Source: Bernardetia sp. MNP-M8
GTDB lineage: Bacteria > Bacteroidota > Bacteroidia > Cytophagales > Bernardetiaceae
Assembly: GCF_037126285.1 (NCBI RefSeq)
Contig: NZ_CP147012.1
Location: 4,238,676-4,302,675 of the forward strand
Direction of reading: 5' to 3'
Length of the DNA: 64,000 nt
Shown here: in pieces, positions 46,061-54,972 of the stretch
Numbering within the stretch: the stretch's first letter is position 1
How the letters are laid out: each line of letters opens with the position of its first letter
Notes under the pieces: model-generated
Told to the model about the DNA's origin: nothing
The model's database searches: none
What the model saw: only the letters and a program-made list of their open reading frames with translations
Made by a program: the position numbers and the translations under genes

Positions 46061-46693
46061 CTAGTTTTTTAATTGCGTATTTGATAAAATATTTTTAATT
46101 TGAATAAAGTGTCTAATTTCATGGTTTATCACAAAACGAAATGTATCACCCAAATTAAATTTCAGAAGAGGAAGCGTAAGAGAAACCTTTGTTTTGTTCC
46201 AATCTACCTGTTGAGCCTTTTCTAAAAGTCGCATAAATTCATTTTGGTCATCGATAAAAGTGTCCAAAACTCGTCTATCTACGCCACTATGAATTGGGTT
46301 TTTGTCTTTGAAAGTCTTCATTTTGTTTCCAATTCGCAAAGAATGATTTGCTGTCGGACTTTTATTCTCACTTATCGAAACGATTCCTTTCTGAACAGGA
46401 AGCATAGAATTAGCTGAATAATTTCCTAAAAATCCACTTTTGAAAATGTAATCTTGATTTGATGTGAGTTTGTTTTTGTCTATTTTTTCATCAATTCGCT
46501 TTTCGATCTCTTCCAAATAAAAAATACTATATCGATTTAGATGTTCGATACATTCTAAGACAGTCCAACTTTCTGTATTCGGACGAAAATTTAATTCATC
46601 ATTTGATAACTGTTGAAGCTGAACTGTTTTTTGAAGAATTGTTTTGATTTCTTCAATTAGACTCTGATTAAGTTTTGAGGTTTGTATTTTCAT
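46061..46693 (-). CDS. DinB superfamily protein
   Basis: 210 residues. A four-helix DinB/YfiT-like fold: SLIEEIKTILQKTVQLQQLSNDELNFRP, ESWTVLECIEHLNRYSIFYLEEI and, near the end, FVINHEIRHFIQIKNIL. The histidines in ECIEHLNRY and NHEIRHFIQ match the three-histidine metal site of the superfamily, which includes thiol transferases (bacillithiol, mycothiol) and many enzymes of unknown activity. It is cytoplasmic and lies immediately downstream of the SLH cluster on the same strand, about 120 bases after it; a functional link is not evident. Confidence 0.83.
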   Translation of the reverse strand: MKIQTSKLNQSLIEEIKTILQKTVQLQQLSNDELNFRPNTESWTVLECIEHLNRYSIFYLEEIEKRIDEKIDKNKLTSNQDYIFKSGFLGNYSANSMLPVQKGIVSISENKSPTANHSLRIGNKMKTFKDKNPIHSGVDRRVLDTFIDDQNEFMRLLEKAQQVDWNKTKVSLTLPLLKFNLGDTFRFVINHEIRHFIQIKNILSNTQLKN

Positions 46694-46816
46694 AGAGAAA
46701 GAATTTTAATAGTTTGATTATTTACTACAAAAATACAAGCCTTTATACTTTAAAACATTGATTGAAATCAAGAATTTGAAATAATCATAATTTTATACTA
46801 CTTGATACTTATTCTT

Positions 46817-48277
46817 CTATCTATTAATTCTTTGTCTAAATAAAGCAAGTGTAGTCAAATCTTTGCCAATTCCGATGCGTGGAATAGAGTAATTTGCTGG
46901 TGCATTTTTATAACCAAAAAAGTTGACTGCAAACGCTATTTTGAAATAAGTAGGAGCTTGTCTGGTTACTTCTTCACTATATGACCCAAATGGATAAGCT
47001 AAATACTCACAAGTTTTATTTAACTGGCTTTCAATAGTAGCTTTTGAGTTAGCTAACTCACTTTGTACTTGTGTAGGAGTCATATTTTCTAAATACCCAT
47101 GATTTACAGTATGCGATTCTACTTCAAAAAGTGAATTTGCTTCAATACTACGCAACTGATTCCAACTCATTTTTGAGTGTGAACCTCCTGTAGTTCCTAC
47201 AAAACCTGTATGAACAAAAAAAGCAGCTTTAAAATTATGTTGCTCTAAAATAGGTAGCGCATTGGTGTAGTTTCCAATGTATCCATCATCAAAAGTAAGC
47301 AAAACACTTTTTTGAGGAACAACAGCATGATTTGTAACAACTTCATAAAATTCATCTAAAGAAAGCGTACGATAGCCTTGAGACTTGAAGAAATTCATTT
47401 GTTCGATAAAATTAGGTGTACTTACATCACTACCATATATAGGATTTGTCAAAACCTCGTGATACATCACTACCAAAGGCATTCTATCATACGTTATCAA
47501 ATAGGGATTTTTGTAGTCTGTAGCTCTATTTTGTTTCACCAAAGCACGATAAAGAATTACAGAAACTTCTCCACGAGTAGTATTTTCATTTGCTCTGAAA
47601 TTACGTTTGTTTGGATAGTTAGCGACCAAATTATTGATTGTGGCATTAGCTATGGAAGGTTTCGCCCATGTTGCTAGTTGAGAAGCATCATCGTAATAAG
47701 AAGATAAACGAGCTACATCTCCACCTGTCAGATTAAGTCCATTCGAAATTGCTACTAAAGATTGTGTACGAGTAAGATTTGCAGAAGGCATAAATGTTCC
47801 ATCAGGATAACCAGATAAAAACCCACCACGATATGCCTTTTGAATAGCATTATAAGCCCAATGTGTTGTAGGAACATCAGGAAATTCGATGGCTGTGCGT
47901 ATAGGTGTAGGATTCAAAACACTTGAAATAAAAGCTGCAAACTCTGCTCTTGTTAGAAAATTATTTGGTTTAAATGTTCCATCAGGATAACCTGAAGCGT
48001 AATTATTAGAAATAAGATATTCTATTTCAAACTTTGCCCAATGTCCATTAATATCAGAAACAGAGAATAATTGTTGAGGGGAGTTTAAATTTTTAGAAGA
48101 ACTTGTTTTTTGATAGGATTTGGCAGAAGTCTCAGTGCAATCATGATGAGAAGCATTCTCCATAATCTCTTGATTTATAATTTGCCCTTCATCTACACAA
48201 GCAGAGAGAGAAAATATAAAAAACATCAAACATAATTTGATGCATATTTTACTTGATTTATAATTAAATTTTAACAT
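46817..48277 (-). CDS. SLH-domain polysaccharide deacetylase lipoprotein
   Basis: 486 residues. Lipobox FSLSAC with Cys27, followed by VDEGQ (acidic, surface-export-like). Three SLH domains: about 71-122 (SGYPDGTFKPNNFLTRAEFA), 131-182 (SGYPDGTFMP) and a weaker third, 193-247. Residues 265-486 form a NodB-type polysaccharide deacetylase: MYHEV, TFDDGY with Asp330 and Asp331, SHTVNH with His389 and His393 as metal ligands, and YPFGSY. Such enzymes remove acetyl groups from peptidoglycan, chitin or other N-acetyl-glycans. This is the last of five adjacent SLH genes with different wall-active heads; unlike three of them it has no T9SS sorting domain and relies on its lipid anchor. Confidence 0.9.
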   Translation of the reverse strand: MLKFNYKSSKICIKLCLMFFIFSLSACVDEGQIINQEIMENASHHDCTETSAKSYQKTSSSKNLNSPQQLFSVSDINGHWAKFEIEYLISNNYASGYPDGTFKPNNFLTRAEFAAFISSVLNPTPIRTAIEFPDVPTTHWAYNAIQKAYRGGFLSGYPDGTFMPSANLTRTQSLVAISNGLNLTGGDVARLSSYYDDASQLATWAKPSIANATINNLVANYPNKRNFRANENTTRGEVSVILYRALVKQNRATDYKNPYLITYDRMPLVVMYHEVLTNPIYGSDVSTPNFIEQMNFFKSQGYRTLSLDEFYEVVTNHAVVPQKSVLLTFDDGYIGNYTNALPILEQHNFKAAFFVHTGFVGTTGGSHSKMSWNQLRSIEANSLFEVESHTVNHGYLENMTPTQVQSELANSKATIESQLNKTCEYLAYPFGSYSEEVTRQAPTYFKIAFAVNFFGYKNAPANYSIPRIGIGKDLTTLALFRQRINR

Positions 48278-48300
48278 TTTATTAATTAGGTTTTAAAAAA

Positions 48301-48368
48301 ACAACCTTTTGTATTTATAATCCAGTAGCCAAACTATCAGCAGTGATGGATTTTGTACAAAAGGTTGT
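48301..48368 (-). terminator. Intrinsic terminator after the SLH-C39 gene
   Basis: Thirteen-base perfect arms ACAACCTTTTGTA (48301-48313) and TACAAAAGGTTGT (48356-48368); on the minus strand a run of T follows. The 42-base loop can form a further small stem. Confidence 0.75.
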
Positions 48369-48385
48369 AGTATATTATTTATGGC

Positions 48386-49921
48386 TTAGTTAGTAGAATA
48401 AACTCTGTGCATCCAAAGTAAGCCATCAGGAGAGAAAGCTGCACGAATAGCACTTTTCCTATATCTAGTAGCTTTTCCGATTGTTTGACCACGAGTATAT
48501 CCAGAACTATAAGCTACTTGATCCCATTTTCCATATGGGTCATGAACATAATAATAATCAGCATCATGCCCTAAAAACACTAAAACATGTCCAAAACTTG
48601 TAGTATATCCATGAGCAATAACAGGCTTTCCTTGGTCTAATAAAGTCTCCATTTGAGCTAATGTACCATTCTGCTTTCCTTCTACTCGTACATTCAAACC
48701 AAAATAAGCCGCTTCAGAATTGAATACAGCTTGTAAACCAGACACAGTTTGCGCTCTATCTTTTCCATATTCTCTAGTTATGTCATCAGGAGTAGTGCTT
48801 CCACCATAATAATTAATTACCATGGCAATGGAAGTGTTCTGACAAGAAGTACCGGGATACAACGCATTATTACGTTGATAGAAATAAGGTACATTTTGCA
48901 TAAAAGGACTAGCTTGACGCACGTCGATAGTTTGATTACGTGCTTTTACCAAAGTAGTACCATTATATCCTTCTACACGAAGAACACGAGCTATACCAGC
49001 ATTATTGATAGTAGCTGTAAAAGAATAAGAACCATTACTTGGAGTAGTACCTAATGGATATCCATCTATAAAGAATTTGAGTAGGGTAATACCTGTACTT
49101 GTACCTGAAAATGTAACAGGACTTCCTGCATCTACAGGACTTGGATAATTCAATGAAAAATCGCCTGTAACAGGTGGTGTGCTAGTAGGATTTACTAAAT
49201 ACTGATTTGTATAAGAAAGGTTTCCATTTGTTCTCTTCATAGCACAATACATCAATGCAGTTGCATCAGCTCGTGTAGCATTTTTGAGTGGAGTAAATAG
49301 AGTTTTTGTAGGATAATTCAATACCAATCTATTCGTTAGGGCATTTGCCACACTTTGTTTTGCCCAAGTTGGAATCTCTGCATTATCTGTAAAAAAAGTA
49401 GTTAAATTAGTTACATTTCCTCCTGAAACAGCCAAACCATTTGATATAGCAATAACAATTTGAAGTTTACTGATATTTTGATTGGGCATAAATGTTCCAT
49501 CAGGATAACCAGATAAAAAACCAGCCTTTGCAGCTTGTAAGATATTGTTTTTTGCCCAGTGTGTACTAATATCTGAAAATATAATAGTTGAATTTTCAGG
49601 TTTTGGAGTTGGATTAAGACAACCCACAATCATTGTAGCAAATTCAGCACGAGTAATCGTATTATTTGGCTTAAATGTTCCATCAGGAAACCCTGACATA
49701 TAGCCATTTGAAGTCATATAATTAATTTCTGTTTCTGCCCAATTTCCTGCTACATCAGGCATAATTGCCATTACTTGATCTGATGAGTTTTGGTTGGAGT
49801 GTTTTTGCTTGTTGTGATTAATTGAGTTTGTTGCAAGATTTTCTGTCAAAATTTCATCTTGACTACAACCTCCAAATAATAATAAGACAATACCAATAAG
49901 AACTAAATTCAGTGTTTTCAT
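48386..49921 (-). CDS. SLH-domain C39-like cysteine peptidase lipoprotein
   Basis: 511 residues. Lipobox LLLFGGC with Cys19, followed by SQDE, an acidic surface-export-like signal. Three SLH domains (about 54-105, 115-164, 175-229; DVAGNWAETEI..., SGFPDGTFKPNN, SGYPDGTFMP). An Ig-like domain (about 255-335, SLNYPSPVDAGSPVTFSG) precedes a papain-like C39 family peptidase domain (340-511): Cys360 in YPGTSCQNTSIAMVINYYG, His445 in SFGHVLVFLG and Asp461 in YYVHDPYG form the expected triad. C39-like domains cleave double-glycine-type leaders or act on peptides and cell-wall crosslinks; the substrate here is unknown. It is the second lipoprotein of the SLH cluster. Confidence 0.88.
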   Translation of the reverse strand: MKTLNLVLIGIVLLLFGGCSQDEILTENLATNSINHNKQKHSNQNSSDQVMAIMPDVAGNWAETEINYMTSNGYMSGFPDGTFKPNNTITRAEFATMIVGCLNPTPKPENSTIIFSDISTHWAKNNILQAAKAGFLSGYPDGTFMPNQNISKLQIVIAISNGLAVSGGNVTNLTTFFTDNAEIPTWAKQSVANALTNRLVLNYPTKTLFTPLKNATRADATALMYCAMKRTNGNLSYTNQYLVNPTSTPPVTGDFSLNYPSPVDAGSPVTFSGTSTGITLLKFFIDGYPLGTTPSNGSYSFTATINNAGIARVLRVEGYNGTTLVKARNQTIDVRQASPFMQNVPYFYQRNNALYPGTSCQNTSIAMVINYYGGSTTPDDITREYGKDRAQTVSGLQAVFNSEAAYFGLNVRVEGKQNGTLAQMETLLDQGKPVIAHGYTTSFGHVLVFLGHDADYYYVHDPYGKWDQVAYSSGYTRGQTIGKATRYRKSAIRAAFSPDGLLWMHRVYSTN

Positions 49922-49965
49922 GAAAAAGTTTTTGTTTAAATGTAATTGAATAGGGGATTTTTTTT

Positions 49966-50011
49966 AAGACTTTTACAAAAAATAATAGCACTATTTTTTT
50001 GTAAAAGTCTT
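49966..50011. terminator. Hairpin after the SLH-M23 gene
   Basis: Arms AAGACTTTTACAAAAAATA (49966-49984) and TATTTTTTTGTAAAAGTCTT (49992-50011), nearly perfect. The T-run is better on the plus strand, yet the flanking genes are on the minus strand, so termination there would rely on the stem's own T-rich arm. Confidence 0.55.
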
Positions 50012-50026
50012 ATTTTTATTAAAAAA

Positions 50027-53000
50027 TTAATTTTTAATAAATCTAACCGTTTGTGTTTGGGCAGTAGAAATAATGCGCAAAATATAAGTTCCTGTCTGAA
50101 GATTGAGTTTTGATAAATCAAATTCTTCTTGAAACATTCCTTCTTTGCTATCTTCATTGAATAATAGTGAAATTTCTTCTCCTAAGACATTATACAATCG
50201 TATCTCAACAGGAGTAGATTCTTCTAATAAGAATTTCAATTTTAAATTATTACCCTCTAATGGATTTGGATATAAGACTAGACTTTGGAGTGATTTATCT
50301 TCTGACTTTGCAGCCACTTTAGAAGCAGGATTTGCAGGCACAACAATATAGGTATTGAATAATTCGGGAGCACGATTTAGATAACGTAACGCTTGATACA
50401 TTACCACAGTAGCATTTGCTCTTGTACTATTATCATTTGGCTTGTAATAGTTTTTATCTGGATGATTTGCTACAAAACGATTTGCTATTCCATTTGTAAC
50501 CGAACTAGTAGCCCAAGCAGGCACATCATTTTTATCTGTAAATAGATTTAATAATGTACTTGTTCCTCCTGTTACTCCTAGTCCATTTGAAATAGAAAGT
50601 GTTACTTGCATTCTTGTAATAGGGTCATTTGGTCTGAATGTTCCATCTGTATAACCACTCAAATAACCTGCACGAGCTGCTTTCAAAATGTTTGCTTCTG
50701 CCCAATGTCCACTAATATCAGTAAAACTACGACTCGCCACAGTAGGGTCACTTGAAATACTTGGGTCAATAATAACAGCTATCATTGTCGCAAATTCGGC
50801 ACGACTTGTCGTGTTATTTGGACGAAATGTATTATCAGCATATCCTGACATAAATCCATTATCTAACATATAACGAATTTCATTTTCTGCCCAGTTGCCT
50901 GTAATATCTGTTATAGCTGGTGTGCCAATAGTAACATTTGCATTGGCTACATTAGAAAAATTACCTGCTGCATCTCTTACAATAGATTTTACTTGTCCAG
51001 TTGCAGCTAAATTAGTACGCAAATCTTTTCCATTTGTATTTCCTACAGTTACTGTAACGCCTGTGCTTCTTCCTTTATACACTTTCAAGTCATCAAACTC
51101 TACATTTGCTTGATTAGTACGAAGCGAAATATAACTTCCAGAAGTAAGTGGACTAGAATCTGTCCATTCTGTGAGTAAGGCATCATTTCTAAACACTTCA
51201 ATTTTACCTGTGGTGGTAGAATAAGCTACTTTGTAATCTGCCCAACTTGTACCTACAGTGATAGAAGCACTTGCACGAGTATTGAGTGTATTATTAATAG
51301 TTTCATAAATAGTAACAGAACCCCCATCTTCTGAGAACCAAACTAAATAAGAGTTTCCTCTTTCAGAATCAGTTTGAGAAGCCATAATATGAATTCCAAA
51401 ACGACGGTTTCCAGTTGTACTATTGAGTTTTGCAGCAAAATTATATAAATAACTTTGTCCGTTTGTTTGAGATAAGAATGTAGATAAAGAAGTATTTGTA
51501 CTTGTGGTATTTGATTGAACCAAACGTCCAGAAGAGTTAGCTGACCAGCTTCCTGTTCCTACAGTATAATCTGAATGAAGCGAACCTGTAGAAAAATTAT
51601 CATTATAAAAACCATTGCCACGATTAGCACGAGTTTCAGAGGCATAATTTTCTAAGATTTGATAAAAACGACCTGTTACAGATACATTATCAGCATCTGT
51701 AAAACTAGCAGAAAAATCACTTGTTGCACTACTTGGTGCTGTAATGCTTGTTGTTGGATCTACTGTGTCTGATGGTGTGCCTGTTCCTGCTGTATATTTA
51801 TAGCCTTGACGAGGTTGTCCTACATCTGAAAAAGTTCCTATGGTAGAAGAATTTCCCCCTGCTGCACGCCATTCGAAGTGTAAGTGATCTCCTGAAGATT
51901 GTCCTGTTGTTCCTTCTAATCCTAATATAGTTCCTTGCTGTACACTCTGCCCTGAACTAGTTAAAACTTGTTTCATGTGAGCGTAATACGTACGAGTTCC
52001 GTCAGAATGCTGAACAATTACTAAATTTCCATACCCACAACCACAATCTCCTGCTGAAGTTACAGTTCCTGCTGCTGCTGCACGCAAATTTTGGTCTGCA
52101 TTATCAGGTGTATCAAAATCAACGGCTGCATATCCATGTTGTCCAATTCCATCATAAATAGAAGTTCTTGAGCCTGTAGGATTATGAAAACCACTCGGTG
52201 CAGGAGTTCCATGGCGAGAAACATAATAAGCTCTTCCTGAATCCCACGGTAAGAAATAATCAATAGTAGAAGAAACTCGGTGTTCATCCTTTGTTTCATT
52301 TGGGGAAATTTTATGAACTTTTATGTCATTATTTTCCTTTTCTTTAACCCAACCCGCTAACTGTAAAGGTGTTTTATCCTTTTTGTAGGTAGATTTTTCT
52401 TTTGCTCCTTCAATATTATACACCATAATCTCATCAGCATAGCCATGTAATAAATCTCTTTTGGCTTCATTACTATTGAGATATAAAAAATAATTTCGGT
52501 CAGGAGAAAGCATCGGAGTAGTAAAATAATCTTTCGAAATAGATAATTTACTCATCTGCTTTGTTTTTAAATCATATTTCCAAATTCCTTCATGGTCAAA
52601 ATCTGTATCAAATTTTAGCATTTCTAAATAAAATGCAGATTTATCAGCACTCCAAGCTATTGGTTTGAAAGAATAATTTTCTTTAGGAGTAGTTTTTTGA
52701 TTCAGCAAAAGCGTTTTTTGATGAGTATCTGCATCGTAGAACCAAAGTGAAAATTCTGTTCCTATTTGAGTACGTTCCATATAAATCCACGTATTAGAAT
52801 AAGGAGATTTTAGTCCTTGAAAAAACACCCAATCTTTTGGAATAGAAAGCTCTGCCGAAATATCCTTTGGAAAAAGAGCAATTTTATCAATTTTGACAAA
52901 ATCATCTTGTTCGTATCTAAGATTTTCGCCTATATTTTTAGTACTATGTTTTTTAAGATTTGTATTCATCAAATCATTTCCATTATAGAAAGCAATTTGA

Positions 53001-53080
53001 GCATCTTGTGCAAGAACATTTCCTGCTAGGGTTATTCCAAAACCTAAAATAAGGTTTTGAAAAATTTTTGAAAGTTTCAT
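50027..53080 (-). CDS. SLH-domain M23 endopeptidase with T9SS sorting domain
   Basis: 1017 residues. Signal peptide 1-24 (ending VLAQ); a beta-propeller-like N-terminal domain (about 60-250, with IAWSADKSAFYLEM and LSPDRNYFLYLN); an M23 metallopeptidase (about 280-430) with His315, Asp321 (HGYAAVD), His399 and His401 (DHLHFEW), the zinc-binding set of LytM-type peptidoglycan endopeptidases. From 437 to 921 comes a module shared with the next two genes: split Ig-like domain, concanavalin-like domain (490-670), and SLH domains at 722-775, 785-838 and 843-900. A type A T9SS sorting domain (935-1017, YPNP) ends it. The active site is complete, so it probably cuts peptide crosslinks, outside the outer membrane if exported by T9SS. 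Confidence 0.9.
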   Translation of the reverse strand: MKLSKIFQNLILGFGITLAGNVLAQDAQIAFYNGNDLMNTNLKKHSTKNIGENLRYEQDDFVKIDKIALFPKDISAELSIPKDWVFFQGLKSPYSNTWIYMERTQIGTEFSLWFYDADTHQKTLLLNQKTTPKENYSFKPIAWSADKSAFYLEMLKFDTDFDHEGIWKYDLKTKQMSKLSISKDYFTTPMLSPDRNYFLYLNSNEAKRDLLHGYADEIMVYNIEGAKEKSTYKKDKTPLQLAGWVKEKENNDIKVHKISPNETKDEHRVSSTIDYFLPWDSGRAYYVSRHGTPAPSGFHNPTGSRTSIYDGIGQHGYAAVDFDTPDNADQNLRAAAAGTVTSAGDCGCGYGNLVIVQHSDGTRTYYAHMKQVLTSSGQSVQQGTILGLEGTTGQSSGDHLHFEWRAAGGNSSTIGTFSDVGQPRQGYKYTAGTGTPSDTVDPTTSITAPSSATSDFSASFTDADNVSVTGRFYQILENYASETRANRGNGFYNDNFSTGSLHSDYTVGTGSWSANSSGRLVQSNTTSTNTSLSTFLSQTNGQSYLYNFAAKLNSTTGNRRFGIHIMASQTDSERGNSYLVWFSEDGGSVTIYETINNTLNTRASASITVGTSWADYKVAYSTTTGKIEVFRNDALLTEWTDSSPLTSGSYISLRTNQANVEFDDLKVYKGRSTGVTVTVGNTNGKDLRTNLAATGQVKSIVRDAAGNFSNVANANVTIGTPAITDITGNWAENEIRYMLDNGFMSGYADNTFRPNNTTSRAEFATMIAVIIDPSISSDPTVASRSFTDISGHWAEANILKAARAGYLSGYTDGTFRPNDPITRMQVTLSISNGLGVTGGTSTLLNLFTDKNDVPAWATSSVTNGIANRFVANHPDKNYYKPNDNSTRANATVVMYQALRYLNRAPELFNTYIVVPANPASKVAAKSEDKSLQSLVLYPNPLEGNNLKLKFLLEESTPVEIRLYNVLGEEISLLFNEDSKEGMFQEEFDLSKLNLQTGTYILRIISTAQTQTVRFIKN
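50318..51772 (-). repeat. Shared surface module, copy A (in the M23 gene)
   Basis: About 1455 bases encoding residues 437-921 of the M23 protein. It is nearly identical in DNA to copies B and C, with A the most divergent: for example residues SEDGGSVTIYETINN here against SADGGTVSILETVNN in B and C. Homology stops after ELFNTYIVVPANPASK; the sorting domain downstream is different. Confidence 0.88.
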
Positions 53081-53112
53081 ATTTTTTTAATTTTATTATT
53101 TAAAAGGGAATA

Positions 53113-53173
53113 AAGAAGTCAATGAATCATTTTTTCAGATTAAATCTTTTTTAAACTGATTCATTGACTTCTT
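53113..53173 (-). terminator. Long perfect hairpin between the SpoIID-like and M23 genes
   Basis: Seventeen-base perfect arms (AAGAAGTCAATGAATCA at 53113-53129; complement at 53157-53173) with a 27-base AT-rich loop. It is downstream of the SpoIID-like gene and upstream of the M23 gene, a probable terminator. Confidence 0.65.
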
Positions 53174-53217
53174 CTATTTTTGTGAAATTGGGTAGCTTAA
53201 AAGTATTCTACTACATT

Positions 53218-54972
53218 TTATAGTTTTACTAAACGCAATGTTTGAGTTCCTTCTTTAGAAGAAATTTTGATAATATACGTTCCTGCTTTTAAGCGAAGAG
53301 TAGAAAGTTCGAACTCTTCTTTGTGAGTTCCTGCTTCTTTATTTCCTTGATATAAAATAGAAATTTCTTCTCCTAAAATGCTGTATAAACGAATGCTTAC
53401 ATCAGACGCTTCTTTCAAAGAATAAGCTAGATTTAAGCGAGAGTTTTCTATTGGATTTGGAAATAAAGACATCTCTGCTAAGATATTTTCATCTAATTCA
53501 TTTGTAGTGGCAGCCACTTTAGAAGCAGGATTTGCAGGCACAACAATATAGGTATTGAATAATTCTGACGCACGACTCAAGTAACGCAACGCCTGATACA
53601 TCACTACAGTAGCATTTGCTCTAGTGCTGTTTTCATTTGGTTTGTAGTAATTTTTATCAGGATGATTTGCTACAAAACGATTTGCTATTCCATTTGTAAC
53701 CGAAGTAGTAGCCCACGAAGGAACATCATTTTTATCTGTAAATAAGTTAAGCATAGTGCTTGTTCCTCCACTTACGCCCAATCCATTTGAAATAGAAAGT
53801 GTTACTTGCATTCTTGTAATAGGGTCATTTGGTCTAAATGTGCCATCCGTATAACCACTCAAATACCCAGCACGAGCTGCTTTCAAAATGTTTGCTTCTG
53901 CCCAATGTCCACTAATATCAGTAAAACTACGACTCGCCACAGCAGGGTCACTTGAAATACTTGGGTCAATAATAACAGCTATCATTGTCGCAAATTCGGC
54001 ACGACTTGTCGTGTTATTTGGACGAAATGTATTATCAGCATATCCTGACATAAATCCATTATCTAACATATAACGAATTTCATTTTCTGCCCAGTTGCCT
54101 GTAATATCTGTTATAGCTGGTGTGCCAATAGTAATATTTGCATTAGCTACGCTAGAAAAGTTTCCTGCTGCATCTCTTACAATAGATTTTACTTGTCCTG
54201 TTGAAGCTAGATTAGTACGCAAATCTTTTCCATTTGTATTTCCTACAGTTACTGTAACACCTGTGCTTCTTCCTTTATACACTTTCAAGTCATCAAATTC
54301 TACATTGGCTTGATTGGTACGAAGCGAGATATAACTTCCTGAAGTCAAAGGACTTGAATCTGTCCATTGCGTCAATAAAGCATCATTTCTAAACACTTCA
54401 ATTTTACCTGTGGTGGTAGAATAAGCCACTTTGTAATCTGCCCAACTTGTACCTGTAGTAATAGAAGCACTTGCTCTTGTATTCAAGACATTATTTACTG
54501 TTTCAAGAATACTGACTGTTCCACCATCTGCCGAAAACCAAATTAAGTAAGAGTTTCCTCTTTCAGAATCAGTTTGTGAAGCCATAATATGAATTCCAAA
54601 ACGACGGTTTCCAGTTGTACTGTTGAGTTTTGCAGCAAAATTATACAAATAACTTTGTCCATTCGTTTGAGATAAAAATGTAGATAAAGAAGTATTTGTA
54701 CTTGTGGTATTTGATTGAACCAAACGTCCAGAAGAGTTAGCTGACCAGCTTCCTGTTCCTACAGTATAATCTGAATGAAGCGAACCAGTAGAAAAGTTAT
54801 CATTATAAAAACCATTGCCACGATTAGCACGAGTTTCAGAAGCATAGTTTTCTAATACTTGATAGAAACGACCTGTTACACCCACATTATCAGCATCTGT
54901 AAAAGTAGCAGAAAAATCACTTGTTGAATTGCTTGGAGCTGTAATGCTTGTTGTTGGATCTACAGTATCACT
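53218..54972 (-). repeat. Shared surface module plus sorting domain, copy B (in the SpoIID-like gene)
   Basis: The module shared by all three genes covers 53518-54972. The remaining 3' part, including the T9SS sorting domain, is shared with copy C only, apart from a short variable linker near 53460-53515. Differences from C are scattered single bases. Confidence 0.88.
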
